Below the pieces are notes generated by a model that did no database searches, was not told the DNA's origin, and was given only the letters and a program-made list of their open reading frames with translations. Positions 9,339 to 17,488 of a stretch of 64,000 nt of DNA are shown one piece after another. The translations under genes and the position numbers were made by a program. Every line of letters begins with the position of its first letter. Positions within the stretch are counted from its first letter, which is position 1. Origin of the DNA: Marine Group III euryarchaeote CG-Bathy1 (lineage in GTDB: Archaea; Thermoplasmatota; Poseidoniia; MGIII; CG-Epi1); contig MIYU01000019.1 of the NCBI GenBank assembly GCA_001875425.1, positions 1-64,000 of the forward strand, given 5' to 3'.

Positions 9339-10145
9339 ATGGCTAAAAGTAAAAAAAGTCCTGGTTTAGAGATTGACCCACGTGGAGGAACTCCACGAGA
9401 AAAATGTGAAACTAAAATAACTGGACTAGACACCATCCTTAACGGTGGTTTACCACTTGGAAATACGGTGCTGCTTGCTGGAACTGTTGGTTCTGGTAAA
9501 ACAACAATGGCTATGGAGTTTCTAATTAATGGAGCGAAACGAGGTGAAACTACTTGTTTTATTTCTGTAACAGAGCCGGCTTCTAAACTTTTGGAGAATT
9601 TGAGAACGTATGGTTTCTTTGATGATGAAATCATTAAAGAAGGAAAATTAAATATTTTTGATTATCAAATAATTCGTGATCGTTTAGGTGTAGAAACGAA
9701 TGAATATACTGCTCGTGACATGGAAGCCTTGTTGAGTGCTTTTGAAGATATTGTTGATGAACTAGGAGCAACTAGATTGGTAATTGATTCTATTACCGCT
9801 ATTTGTTATCAGATGCCAAGTCCTGGAGTTATACGAAATTTTGTTTTTAGATTAGGACAATTCTTAAGCTCTTTTGGTTGTACAACTTTATTAATTTCAG
9901 AAACAGTTGTAGAGGGGATGATTCAGAAATATTCTGTTTTTGGTGTGGAGGAAGCGGTAGCTGATGGGATTATTCTATTGGGTAATATTAATCGAAAAGG
10001 GGATTTGCTCAGAAGTTTACAAGTTGTTAAAATGAGAGGTACAAAACATTCTCGTTCTCGACATGTGGTTGAATTAACACCTATGGGATTATCTATCGTT
10101 CCACTCCTAAAATGGGGTAGTGAAGATAATCAGAGGTTTGGATGA
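9339..10145 (+). CDS. KaiC/RecA-superfamily ATPase with intact P-loop
   Basis: This is a single-domain KaiC-like protein of about 269 residues. The Walker A GTVGSGKT spans residues 48-55 and a Walker B-type strand LVIDSIT lies near 148. The N-terminal segment with TGLDTILNGGLP is typical of the RecA/KaiC family. It is the only one of the three paralogues here with a normal nucleotide-binding site, so it probably supplies ATPase activity for the group. The ATG at 9339 was chosen over a TTG at 9333 that overlaps the upstream stop (TTGA). The next gene starts inside its stop (ATGA). The family acts in signalling, motility and regulation, and the target here is unknown. Confidence 0.82.
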   Translation: MAKSKKSPGLEIDPRGGTPREKCETKITGLDTILNGGLPLGNTVLLAGTVGSGKTTMAMEFLINGAKRGETTCFISVTEPASKLLENLRTYGFFDDEIIKEGKLNIFDYQIIRDRLGVETNEYTARDMEALLSAFEDIVDELGATRLVIDSITAICYQMPSPGVIRNFVFRLGQFLSSFGCTTLLISETVVEGMIQKYSVFGVEEAVADGIILLGNINRKGDLLRSLQVVKMRGTKHSRSRHVVELTPMGLSIVPLLKWGSEDNQRFG

Positions 10146-10693
10146 GCAAGGTAACTGATAAAATTGCGGCCAGTGTCAAAGCTGGTAATTTGATAACTGT
10201 TTGTTCTATAGGCATTAATGAATATGAAGATGTTACAAATGAAATTGCAAATAAATTATTGAAAGAAGAAATGGGTGGTGCATACATTACTGCTTCTCGC
10301 CCCGCTTCCATATTATCTAAAAATATTGATGTTGGGCATTCTGAGTTTTACTTCGTTGATATGATATCTCAAAACATAGGCGGTTCTATGACCGATCCAA
10401 GAACTTCATATATCGAATCTCCAACAATGTTGGAATCTGTTATTTTGAATCTAGATTTAGTTATGCGTAGATTAAGAACTAAAAATAATTTCATGATCTT
10501 AGATTCTATTAACAATCTAGCGATTCACTCCGATCATAGAATATTAGAGGAATTTGTACATGTTGTAGTTAATAAAATGAAGTTGAAAGAGGTTGCTAGT
10601 ATATTATTTAGTGTTAAAGAACAGACGCCTGATGAGTTGACAAACATTCTAAAATTGCTGTCCGATACGTTTGTAGAAGGAGAAGAAGAATAA
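10142..10693 (+). CDS. KaiC/RecA-like protein lacking a P-loop
   Basis: This 183-residue protein has the strand pattern of a KaiC-like domain, including a Walker B-like strand NFMILDSINNL near residue 120. The position where Walker A should lie reads LITVCSIGINEYE, with no GxxxxGK[ST]. It is shorter than its neighbours and ends in GEEEE. It probably does not bind ATP in the usual way and may be a structural or regulatory partner of the upstream ATPase. It overlaps its upstream neighbour by 4 nt and its downstream neighbour by 1 nt (TAATG), which indicates tight coupling. The family call rests on visible pattern and context. Confidence 0.6.
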   Translation: MSKVTDKIAASVKAGNLITVCSIGINEYEDVTNEIANKLLKEEMGGAYITASRPASILSKNIDVGHSEFYFVDMISQNIGGSMTDPRTSYIESPTMLESVILNLDLVMRRLRTKNNFMILDSINNLAIHSDHRILEEFVHVVVNKMKLKEVASILFSVKEQTPDELTNILKLLSDTFVEGEEE

Positions 10694-11454
10694 TGGCTGA
10701 AATAATCTCTACAGGAATTCAACGTCTCGATCATGTTTTGATTGATGGAAAAGGTATTGCTGCAGGAAGTACGGTGTTAATCGAAGGTACATCTGGTGCA
10801 GGAAAGGAGCTCTTTGCTAAGCAGTTTGCTGCATGTGGTGTTGGGCCAGAAAGTGTAGTTTATTTTTCAACGGATGAATCTTCAGAAGAATTGGTTGAAA
10901 CATATGAGCATTATAATTGGCCTACTGATTTACGTATTGTAAATATAGGGACGCAATTTTTTGAAAAGGTACTTTCGAGAGATTTACAAGCTTCTCAATA
11001 CAAACAAGAGGGTTTGGCTGTTTCAGAGTTAAGAAATGTTGCTGCATATGGAGAGGGGGTTGTTCAATCGAATTTCTTATCAGATATGGTCTATGAGATT
11101 TGTAAATTGACTGCGCCTTTCCGTGTTACAATTGATTCGTTAGATTTCTTTCTTCATTTCTATCCAGTTAATGAAGTTCTATCGGCTATGCGAACGATAA
11201 AATCATATGTATCGAGCAATAAGGGAACTGCTCTCTTTACTATTTCAAAAGGAGCTCACGATGTGAAGATTGTTAGTGGTTTGAGTGCTATTGCTGATGT
11301 TATTATTGAAATGGAGGCCGCCCGTATAGCTTCTGAATTTGAGAATCGCTTAATAATAAAAAAGATTAGAAATCATCCTGAGAAAGCTGTTGTGCTTATC
11401 TACGCAATAACCGAGCAAGGAATAACTCCAGAGATGATTACTAGGGTTGTTTAG
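10693..11454 (+). CDS. KaiC/RecA-like ATPase with altered Walker A (GKE)
   Basis: This 253-residue KaiC-like protein has GTSGAGKE at residues 32-39, so the usual Ser/Thr after the P-loop lysine is Glu. A Walker B-like strand (FRVTIDSLDFF) lies near 150. The N-terminal segment TGIQRLDHVLIDGKGI is typical of the family. The K-E change would disturb magnesium coordination, so activity may be lost or changed. This is the last gene of the overlapping cluster, and its stop converges with the dolichol-kinase-like gene with a 4-nt overlap. The function is unknown. Confidence 0.7.
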   Translation: MAEIISTGIQRLDHVLIDGKGIAAGSTVLIEGTSGAGKELFAKQFAACGVGPESVVYFSTDESSEELVETYEHYNWPTDLRIVNIGTQFFEKVLSRDLQASQYKQEGLAVSELRNVAAYGEGVVQSNFLSDMVYEICKLTAPFRVTIDSLDFFLHFYPVNEVLSAMRTIKSYVSSNKGTALFTISKGAHDVKIVSGLSAIADVIIEMEAARIASEFENRLIIKKIRNHPEKAVVLIYAITEQGITPEMITRVV

Positions 11455-12191
11455 AAAAATTCACAGATTGCTAAAAGAGACATATATCCTGAGAAAAACA
11501 AGAAGGGTGTGTCCCAGGTGTGTGGTGACTTTGCCTCCGTTATTGTCATTATAGGTGGTATGAGCAATAAAGACACTATGAATTCTGTAGAATTAAAATG
11601 GATTTTGTATAGCCATATGGCTAGCAGTCCAACAATCCACACACATGCACTTCCTTCGAGTGTTCGTTGATATTCTCGATCTACAAACAAACCTTTAGTG
11701 GTGTAGGGATGTTTACCAAATTTTACACCTACCGGTTCAGCCAATCCATCCCCTACTGCATTGATTAAAATGGGAATCATGACTAGTTCTTCTAAGCCAA
11801 TCTGTCCGAAGTACCAAGCAAATGGTATGATTACAAGATAGCCGACTGCGAATTGTGTTATAATCCAAACAAGAGTGTAAGGTCTGTCTTCAGGTCTATC
11901 GAATCCTTCAAATGTTAATTGAGCGAGGGGGATGGCGTTACGTATAGGTTCCCAGAATACCATCAAGGCAGTAGTTGCCAAAAAACCACTAACTACTAAA
12001 TTATCTATATCTGTAAAAGTGGCTGTATTTAGTTGATAATCTACAAAAATAGGGACGAAAAAAAGCGCAAAATGGTTGAGTTTTCGTGTGTAGTTGACTT
12101 TTATTTTGAAATCGCGGGCGAGAAACCCTGAAAGAATTAGAATAGAGCCAATACCTATGGATTTGAATAAGAGAGATTCGGCTTCTATCAT
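11451..12191 (-). CDS. Dolichol/phytol kinase-like membrane protein (CTP-dependent polyprenol kinase family)
   Basis: This integral membrane protein of about 246 residues has seven or so hydrophobic helices. RKLNH follows the first helix. A conserved block NAVGDGLAEPVG, then KHPYTTKG and RTLEGS, matches the SEC59/phytol kinase family, which phosphorylates polyprenols with CTP. The likely role is making dolichyl phosphate for glycosylation or recycling isoprenols for archaeal lipids. A longer frame begins at 12242 but runs into tRNA-Ala, so the ATG at 12189-12191 was chosen. The 3' end overlaps the KaiC-like cluster by 4 nt on the opposite strand. Confidence 0.75.
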   Translation of the reverse strand: MIEAESLLFKSIGIGSILILSGFLARDFKIKVNYTRKLNHFALFFVPIFVDYQLNTATFTDIDNLVVSGFLATTALMVFWEPIRNAIPLAQLTFEGFDRPEDRPYTLVWIITQFAVGYLVIIPFAWYFGQIGLEELVMIPILINAVGDGLAEPVGVKFGKHPYTTKGLFVDREYQRTLEGSACVWIVGLLAIWLYKIHFNSTEFIVSLLLIPPIMTITEAKSPHTWDTPFLFFSGYMSLLAICEFF

Positions 12192-12202
12192 ACTTAGAGA
12201 GA

Positions 12203-12279
12203 TGGTGGACCGGGCGAGATTTGAACTCGCGCCCTCCTCCATGCCAAGGAGGCGATCTTCCAGGCTGATCTACCGGCCC
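12203..12279 (-). tRNA. tRNA-Ala (GGC anticodon)
   Basis: On the minus strand the acceptor GGGCCGG pairs with CCGGTCC (one G-T). The anticodon stem CCTCC/GGAGG holds loop TTGGCAT with anticodon GGC. The T arm GCGAG/CTCGC encloses TTCAAAT. The discriminator is A, and CCA is encoded at 12203-12205. The tRNA lies just upstream of, and in the same direction as, the dolichol-kinase-like gene. Confidence 0.95.
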
Positions 12280-12315
12280 ACTATCTAGTTAGTTAGTTAG
12301 GGCGTAATATAATTG

Positions 12316-13011
12316 CTAGTGGCATGACATACCGTATTTTTTGAGTCGCCAGTAATTGTAAGGCCATGGAGTAAGGAAGCCAGCAATTAGCATTGGAATG
12401 ATAACCCACCACGTGAGTTTTGCACCCCCCGTCAAAACGATATCTACAACATTCATTGCCGCCTCCATCGATATCATAGAAATTAATGACATACCAATTG
12501 CCACTCTGAAAGCCTCCTTGAATGGCATTTGTTTCAAGAGGATAAATGTCTCAAGTGCTATTGATGTCATTATTCCATTAAACATCGCAAGAAGCATGAT
12601 ACTCATGACGGACCATGCCCATGGATTCTCTGTAATCTGAAAGAGGAAAATAGTTCCAAAATCACCAATTGAGCATCCTATCAAACACCATTTTGTATTA
12701 TGTGCGGATTGAAGCCAAACACCCCTATCTGCCCAATTAAAATCTACTTTTTTTGGTGTGCTTGAGAGTTGAAGGAAATCTGTTCCAGGTTCATGAATGG
12801 AATAGCCAGCATTTGTTACTACGGCCTCTAATTCTTTCTTATTTGGTCCAGTTTCATCAACATTTATTGTGGCCTGAGCAGATTCTAAATCCACAATTAC
12901 ATTAGAAACCCCTGACACCTGATTTAATGCATTTTTGACGTTGTTAACACATGCATTACACGTCATACCCCCAACACCTAGGATTACTTCTGTTGACATA
13001 TTTGAAGACAT
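12316..13011 (-). CDS. Heavy-metal-associated (CopZ-like) domain fused to DUF4396 membrane domain
   Basis: The 231-residue protein has two parts. Residues about 5-75 form a heavy-metal-associated domain with GGMTCNAC, giving metal ligands C18 and C21. After a linker, residues about 95-231 form a membrane domain with about four helices and the segment HNTKWCLIGCSIGDF, typical of DUF4396. The HMA part would bind Cu(I) or a similar soft metal and could pass it to the membrane part, which itself has two cysteines in WCLIGC. DUF4396 has no proven function. The gene is divergent from tgtA and about 40 nt from it. Confidence 0.78.
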   Translation of the reverse strand: MSSNMSTEVILGVGGMTCNACVNNVKNALNQVSGVSNVIVDLESAQATINVDETGPNKKELEAVVTNAGYSIHEPGTDFLQLSSTPKKVDFNWADRGVWLQSAHNTKWCLIGCSIGDFGTIFLFQITENPWAWSVMSIMLLAMFNGIMTSIALETFILLKQMPFKEAFRVAIGMSLISMISMEAAMNVVDIVLTGGAKLTWWVIIPMLIAGFLTPWPYNYWRLKKYGMSCH

Positions 13012-13054
13012 GTAAGTCGTAGAGTGTTTTAAGGATTGGTGTTCCTAGGGGAGT

Positions 13055-14764
13055 GTGTTTGAAGTAAAGTATAGAGATGGTATGGGGAGATTGGGTGAAC
13101 TACAGACGCCTCATGGGGTGATCGAAACGCCCACACTCTTACCTGTTGTTAATCCGAAAAAATTAACACTATCTGTAAATGAGTTGGAAGAATGTGGTGC
13201 CACATCTCTTATCACAAATAGTTACCTCATTTGGAAAGAAGAAGAGTTTCGAGAACGTGCTACAAAGGAAGGAGTTCATGGATTATTAGATTGGGATAAA
13301 CCGATAATGACAGATAGTGGCACATTTCAAGCATATATGTATGGTGAAGTGGAAGTCTTGCCTGAGGAAATTATCGAATTTCAAAAAAAAATAGGAACCG
13401 ACATTGGAACAATGCTTGATGTTTTTACAATTCCTAAAACTAATTTTTCAGATGCTGAGAAAGAATTAGAAGAAACTGATAAAAGAATGAAAGTGGCAGC
13501 TGAAATGAAAGGAGAGATGGCTCTCAATGGAACAATTCAGGGTGGTTTGCATATGGATCTTCGAAGTCGTGCAGCCAAGATGGCTTCTGAACTCGATGTA
13601 GATGTCCACCCTATTGGTGGTGTAGTTCCTCTTATGGAGAAATATGAATTTTCTTCGTTGGTAGATATAGTAATGAATGTGAAAATGAATTTAATTGCAG
13701 CGAGACCGGTTCATCTTTTCGGTTGTGGGCACCCTATGTTATTTCCTTTGGCAGCACTCATGGGTTGTGATTTATTCGATAGTGCTAGTTATGCTAAATT
13801 TGCAGCAGATGATCGTTTGATGTTTCCATGGGGCACTAGAAAATTAGCTGATTTGTATGAAATGCCTTCTTGTAGTTTAGCAAGTACTGGTTTGACTATT
13901 AATGAAATTAAGAAGATGGAAGATAAAGAACGAGTGCATATTTTAGCTAAACATAATCTTCTTACTTCATTTAGCGAAATACGGCGTGTGAAACAGGCTA
14001 TCCGGGAAGGAAGTTTATGGGAATTAGTTGAATTACGATCTCATTGCCATCCAAATTTAATGAAAGCTATGGAAAAATTACGCGAGTATAGAGAATATTT
14101 ATCTAAATACGAGCCCATGTTTAGAAAGCGAGGTTTTTCAGTTGTGAGTGAGAAATCGCCTGATAGGCCAATTGTACATCTTATCTCTAAACGTATTCCA
14201 AAAAGTGATGAGTGTTTTGTTCATCCATTATTCGGTTCAACCCCCCGTTCCTTATCTCAAACACAACCGGTTGCTCAATTGCCTAATTTTGAAGGCGGCC
14301 GTACAATGGAATGGAATGAAGAACGCATTGTAGAAGTGATTGACTTTCAATTTGGAAAGGGATTGGGGAAGAAAATCTTGGGTAGAAATATAGAATGCAT
14401 ATTTAGTGAGAAAACTGGAAGGTTGAGAAATATTAATCGTAATGGAAGACATATACTATCCTTAAGACCTAGAGAAGGGAGATTTACTCTTAAAAAAGAA
14501 GGAGCGATTGAATTACATAAACAAACTAAATATCCTTCAAACCGTGTTGTTGTAGAGGAAGAAACTGCAGAATTTAATAAAGAAGGGAAAAGTGTGTTTT
14601 GTCAATTTGTACTAGATGTTGATAAAGATTTGAGACCGATGGATGAGTGTTTAATTGTTACAGAAAAAGATGAATTGGTTGCTTTCGGACAGTTGCGTGT
14701 ATCTCCTTGTGAAATAGAACAGAAACAGAGAGGATACGCTGTAAGAGTAAGTGAAGGTATGTGA
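13055..14764 (+). CDS. tgtA: Archaeosine tRNA-guanine transglycosylase
   Basis: The 569-residue enzyme exchanges guanine 15 of archaeal tRNAs for preQ0 in archaeosine synthesis. Visible elements are TDSGTFQ near residue 90, GTIQGG near 160, GGVVPLMEKY near 190, the nucleophile block CDLFDSASY near 240, and a C-terminal PUA domain ending in AFGQLRVSPCEI. The length matches single-chain archaeal TGT. One anomaly stands out: where relatives have the zinc motif CSCPVC, this protein reads SCSLAS (residues 272-277), although the later histidine H300 in KHNL is kept. The start is GTG at 13055, preceded by AGGGGAG. The gene overlaps the DUF457-like gene. Confidence 0.9.
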   Translation: MFEVKYRDGMGRLGELQTPHGVIETPTLLPVVNPKKLTLSVNELEECGATSLITNSYLIWKEEEFRERATKEGVHGLLDWDKPIMTDSGTFQAYMYGEVEVLPEEIIEFQKKIGTDIGTMLDVFTIPKTNFSDAEKELEETDKRMKVAAEMKGEMALNGTIQGGLHMDLRSRAAKMASELDVDVHPIGGVVPLMEKYEFSSLVDIVMNVKMNLIAARPVHLFGCGHPMLFPLAALMGCDLFDSASYAKFAADDRLMFPWGTRKLADLYEMPSCSLASTGLTINEIKKMEDKERVHILAKHNLLTSFSEIRRVKQAIREGSLWELVELRSHCHPNLMKAMEKLREYREYLSKYEPMFRKRGFSVVSEKSPDRPIVHLISKRIPKSDECFVHPLFGSTPRSLSQTQPVAQLPNFEGGRTMEWNEERIVEVIDFQFGKGLGKKILGRNIECIFSEKTGRLRNINRNGRHILSLRPREGRFTLKKEGAIELHKQTKYPSNRVVVEEETAEFNKEGKSVFCQFVLDVDKDLRPMDECLIVTEKDELVAFGQLRVSPCEIEQKQRGYAVRVSEGM

Positions 14765-15408
14765 TGTCCTGGTTAGCGCATTTTACTGAGCAAGTCATTT
14801 TCAAAAAGCATATGCCAAAATTGGATCTGCGTTGGTTACTGCTTGGAGGGATGGCTCCAGATGCATTAGGCTTGTTGAAAATTTTAATCTATACTCGTGT
14901 TTTAGAATACGAACAACACCGAGGCATGGAATTTGGTGTAATGCATACGTTATTTTTTGGTTTTTTTATTGCTGGGATTGTGTACTTCTATTATTTACGG
15001 AAAAATAATTGGATAAGAAATGATGTGGCGATTATATGTTCTGTTTCAGTCCTAATAGGAGAAGTTAGTCACATAATTAGTGATTCGTTTGATAGTAAAG
15101 GGTGTATGTTACTTTGGCCATATTTGACAGAACAGTATGGTATTGGATTTTGGGAGTATAGAGCGCATTATGGTTTGAGTAATGATTTTATGTATTTTCA
15201 TTGGGGTAACGCTTGGGCACCGATGATAGAATGTTTCTTTGCTACTTGGGCCGCTTACATCTTATACAAAAATCCAAATATTGAATGGGGAAATAAAATA
15301 ATAAAGATTAAGAAAGTGTGGGCACGTAATTTTGGAATGGGATATGCTGCATTTCTATGGATTCCTTATTTTATTTTAAATTATATTATAGAATATAATT
15401 TTGGCTAA
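14764..15408 (+). CDS. Membrane-bound metal-dependent hydrolase, YdjM/DUF457-like
   Basis: This is a protein of about 214 residues with five or six hydrophobic helices. The N-terminus has a GGMAPD motif, followed by an H in VMHTLF and the block GEVSHIISDSFDSKGCMLLWP. This is the H-x3-D arrangement of the YdjM/DUF457 family of putative membrane metal hydrolases. The substrate is unknown, and links to lipids or membrane stress are only suggested by the family. The ATG at 14764 shares one base with the tgtA stop (a GTG lies directly before it at 14761), so it is probably cotranslated with tgtA. It ends 4 nt inside the convergent pdxH. Confidence 0.65.
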   Translation: MSWLAHFTEQVIFKKHMPKLDLRWLLLGGMAPDALGLLKILIYTRVLEYEQHRGMEFGVMHTLFFGFFIAGIVYFYYLRKNNWIRNDVAIICSVSVLIGEVSHIISDSFDSKGCMLLWPYLTEQYGIGFWEYRAHYGLSNDFMYFHWGNAWAPMIECFFATWAAYILYKNPNIEWGNKIIKIKKVWARNFGMGYAAFLWIPYFILNYIIEYNFG

Positions 15409-16034
15409 GGAGCTAATCTTTCAACACTCCAAATGGTCTTGTTTAAGGTATAATGAAACCTATCATGAAGCCTTCCTCGGCGACCCTGCCAGAATTCATA
15501 AGAATCTGGAAAAAGAGAATACCCTCCCCAATAATCCGGAAGAGGGACTTCTTGGTTTTCATATTTTGTTGTGATAGTTGCTAGTTCGTCTTCTAATTGT
15601 TTACGATTTGTAATTTTTTGACTTTGTTTAGAGATCCAGACAGCTAGTTGACTTAATCTTGGCCTTGTATGAAAATATTTTTCTGACGTTGTTTTGGATA
15701 TTCTGGAAACTGTGCCTCTAACTCTAATTTGCCTCTCTTCATTCGGCCAATAAAATAAAAGTGCGGCGTGTGGATTTTTCTCTAAGTGCTCAGCTTTTGG
15801 ACTGTTGTAATTGGTGTAAAAAATAAAACCACCCTCATTAAAATCCTTCAAAAGTACTGTACGAGAGGTGGGGTTTGAATTTGCATCAACTGTAGAAAGA
15901 ACCATAGAGGTCGATTCTAAATTGTTTATTTCTTCAACTTCATTCAACCATTTACTAAATAGAGAAAGAGGGTTGTCTGGTAAATCGGAGCTGGAGAGAG
16001 TATTTTTTTCATATTCTCTTCGCTTATTTTTCAA
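15405..16034 (-). CDS. pdxH: Pyridoxamine 5'-phosphate oxidase
   Basis: The 209-residue FMN enzyme oxidises pyridoxine or pyridoxamine 5'-phosphate to pyridoxal phosphate. Conserved pieces are SRTVLLKDF near residue 58, FYTNYNSPKAEHL, RQIRVRGTV, TRPRLSQLAVWISKQS, and the C-terminal WGGY and EFWQGR..RLHDR blocks that bind FMN and PLP. The length equals that of the E. coli family. PdxH is a salvage-type enzyme uncommon in archaea, which usually make PLP with PdxS/PdxT, so acquisition from bacteria is plausible. It lies 7 nt upstream of the DUF63 stop region on the same strand. Confidence 0.9.
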   Translation of the reverse strand: MKNKRREYEKNTLSSSDLPDNPLSLFSKWLNEVEEINNLESTSMVLSTVDANSNPTSRTVLLKDFNEGGFIFYTNYNSPKAEHLEKNPHAALLFYWPNEERQIRVRGTVSRISKTTSEKYFHTRPRLSQLAVWISKQSQKITNRKQLEDELATITTKYENQEVPLPDYWGGYSLFPDSYEFWQGRRGRLHDRFHYTLNKTIWSVERLAP

Positions 16035-16041
16035 AATTGCA

Positions 16042-17139
16042 CTAAGTTCCTAAGGCTATCCGGAGCATGTCTCTTACACCTGGAGCAAGTCCGAGAGTGA
16101 TTAGGAACATCATAAGCAAGGTTATCGCTTGTGGATCGTCATCGTCTTCTTTGATACTAAATAGCATCCAAAGGGCGGCGGTAACGACTATGATTTTCAA
16201 AGGAATCATAACGAAAGCTGTGCCGAATTCCTCTATTAGGAATGTTGGTAAAACGTGTTTTTCAGCATATCCATATTCCTGTATCCCTAGCCAAGTAGCC
16301 TTTGCATCCAATAAATGGGCAAAATAGAGTATCAATGGTGTTCTTTGGCCGTATTCTTTGTAATTATTCGGAGATGTGTATGTAATGAAGAAGATTGCCA
16401 CAGTGAGGCCGATTGCTGAGAGTATTATGTCTGGAATTACACTAGGATTTTTAACTTCATACACATAGAAAAGCTGCAAGAGTGCCATCATTAGTAATGT
16501 TATATTTGCAACTTTGAAGAAGAGTACTGGATCTCGTAGTGGTTTATCTCCCCATTTGAAATTAAATAAATAAAATAATACTCCAATCATGAGTGCGAAG
16601 GAAGCTAAACTTGCTAGTTCCTGATCGGACGCTTCTGTGCGTAAGAAATAGCCTACAATGAGAAGGAGGTATGTACTGTAAACCAATCTCTTATGATCTT
16701 TTGATTTTACTTTCTTAATTAATTTGCCAACCCACAGTGCCCCTATAGAATAAAGAGCGAGTGTTAGATATATCAAAGGTGAAATGAAAAAGTATTGTAA
16801 TGGTTCTTCAAAATGGCCTGCATCTTCTAGAACACGAATTGCTCCGCCTGCGACAATTAGAGGGAATGTTGCGAACATGAAATCATCATCTATTTTGACC
16901 TTCCATTTCTTAAGTAAATCGCGGATAATCACAAACCCTAAATAGAATAAAAATGCATACAAAATAGTATTGTAAGTATTGTATGTAGCGGTTATTCCAT
17001 CGACGGGAACACCTCTAGCATCGGCAAGAAGTGGCGCGAAGAAATTCTGATACCAAAAATCCCTTAATGGCTCCCAGAAATATGAAATTATGATTAAGGC
17101 ACCAATGGCAGATGTGGTTGTTTTTGATTGAGAATCCAT
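16042..17139 (-). CDS. DUF63-family archaeal membrane protein
   Basis: The protein of about 365 residues has ten or more hydrophobic helices and the DUF63-like segment FPLIVAGGAIRVLEDAG after the third helix. The family is archaeal, its function is unknown, and the length is as expected. The frame is open to 17181, but a TATA-like sequence (TATATAC on the minus strand, 17169-17180) lies inside that extension. It sits about 35 nt before the ATG at 17139, which is also preceded by AAAGGA. The shorter start is therefore preferred. The gene is divergent from the pterin dehydratase gene. Confidence 0.75.
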   Translation of the reverse strand: MDSQSKTTTSAIGALIIISYFWEPLRDFWYQNFFAPLLADARGVPVDGITATYNTYNTILYAFLFYLGFVIIRDLLKKWKVKIDDDFMFATFPLIVAGGAIRVLEDAGHFEEPLQYFFISPLIYLTLALYSIGALWVGKLIKKVKSKDHKRLVYSTYLLLIVGYFLRTEASDQELASLASFALMIGVLFYLFNFKWGDKPLRDPVLFFKVANITLLMMALLQLFYVYEVKNPSVIPDIILSAIGLTVAIFFITYTSPNNYKEYGQRTPLILYFAHLLDAKATWLGIQEYGYAEKHVLPTFLIEEFGTAFVMIPLKIIVVTAALWMLFSIKEDDDDPQAITLLMMFLITLGLAPGVRDMLRIALGT

Positions 17140-17168
17140 AATTATTCCTTTAGCTAGGCTAATGTAAG

Positions 17169-17180
17169 TTGTATATAGCA
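17169..17180 (-). promoter_or_regulatory. TATA-like box for the DUF63 gene
   Basis: Minus-strand GCTATATACAAC is centred about 35 nt upstream of the chosen ATG at 17139, giving a leader of around 10 nt. It argues against the longer start at 17181. Confidence 0.4.
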
Positions 17181-17199
17181 TCTAAATATCTTTTCCACC

Positions 17200-17487
17200 A
17201 TGCCTAAACTACCAGAAAATGAAATTATGGCCTCGTTAGCGGGGTTGAAAGAGTGGAAATATGACACTGAAAGAGATATGCTTGTTATGGAATGTGAGTT
17301 TGAGAATTTTGTAAAGGCAATGGAATTTGTTAATCTTGTTGCTGATGTTGCTGAGCGTTTAGATCACCATCCAGACATTACAGTTCATGGGTGGAATAAA
17401 GTCAAAATTGCAACAATGAGTCATGATTTGAACGCAATCTCTGAAAGAGATATCAATCTTGTAAACGAAATTCAGAATTTGTTTTAA
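17200..17487 (+). CDS. Pterin-4a-carbinolamine dehydratase (PCD/DCoH family)
   Basis: The 95-residue protein has the standard PCD layout. The N-terminal MPKLPENEI..L..L..W is typical and fixes the start at 17200. The active-site block LDHHPDITVHGWNKVKI contains the family's histidines and the HP dipeptide. The last helix includes the common DLNAISERD segment. The enzyme dehydrates 4a-hydroxytetrahydropterin. In organisms without aromatic amino acid hydroxylases it may act in molybdopterin or other pterin chemistry. No hydroxylase is visible in the window. The gene ends 1 nt from the convergent top6A stop. Confidence 0.88.
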   Translation: MPKLPENEIMASLAGLKEWKYDTERDMLVMECEFENFVKAMEFVNLVADVAERLDHHPDITVHGWNKVKIATMSHDLNAISERDINLVNEIQNLF

Positions 17488-17488
17488 T

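Noticed and set aside
9339-11454. Circadian-clock interpretation of the KaiC-like genes
   Set aside because: They are single-domain proteins without KaiA or KaiB neighbours, so only the ATPase family can be claimed.
12192-12242. N-terminal extension of the dolichol-kinase-like gene
   Set aside because: It lies inside tRNA-Ala, and the internal ATG at 12191 gives a normal membrane N-terminus.
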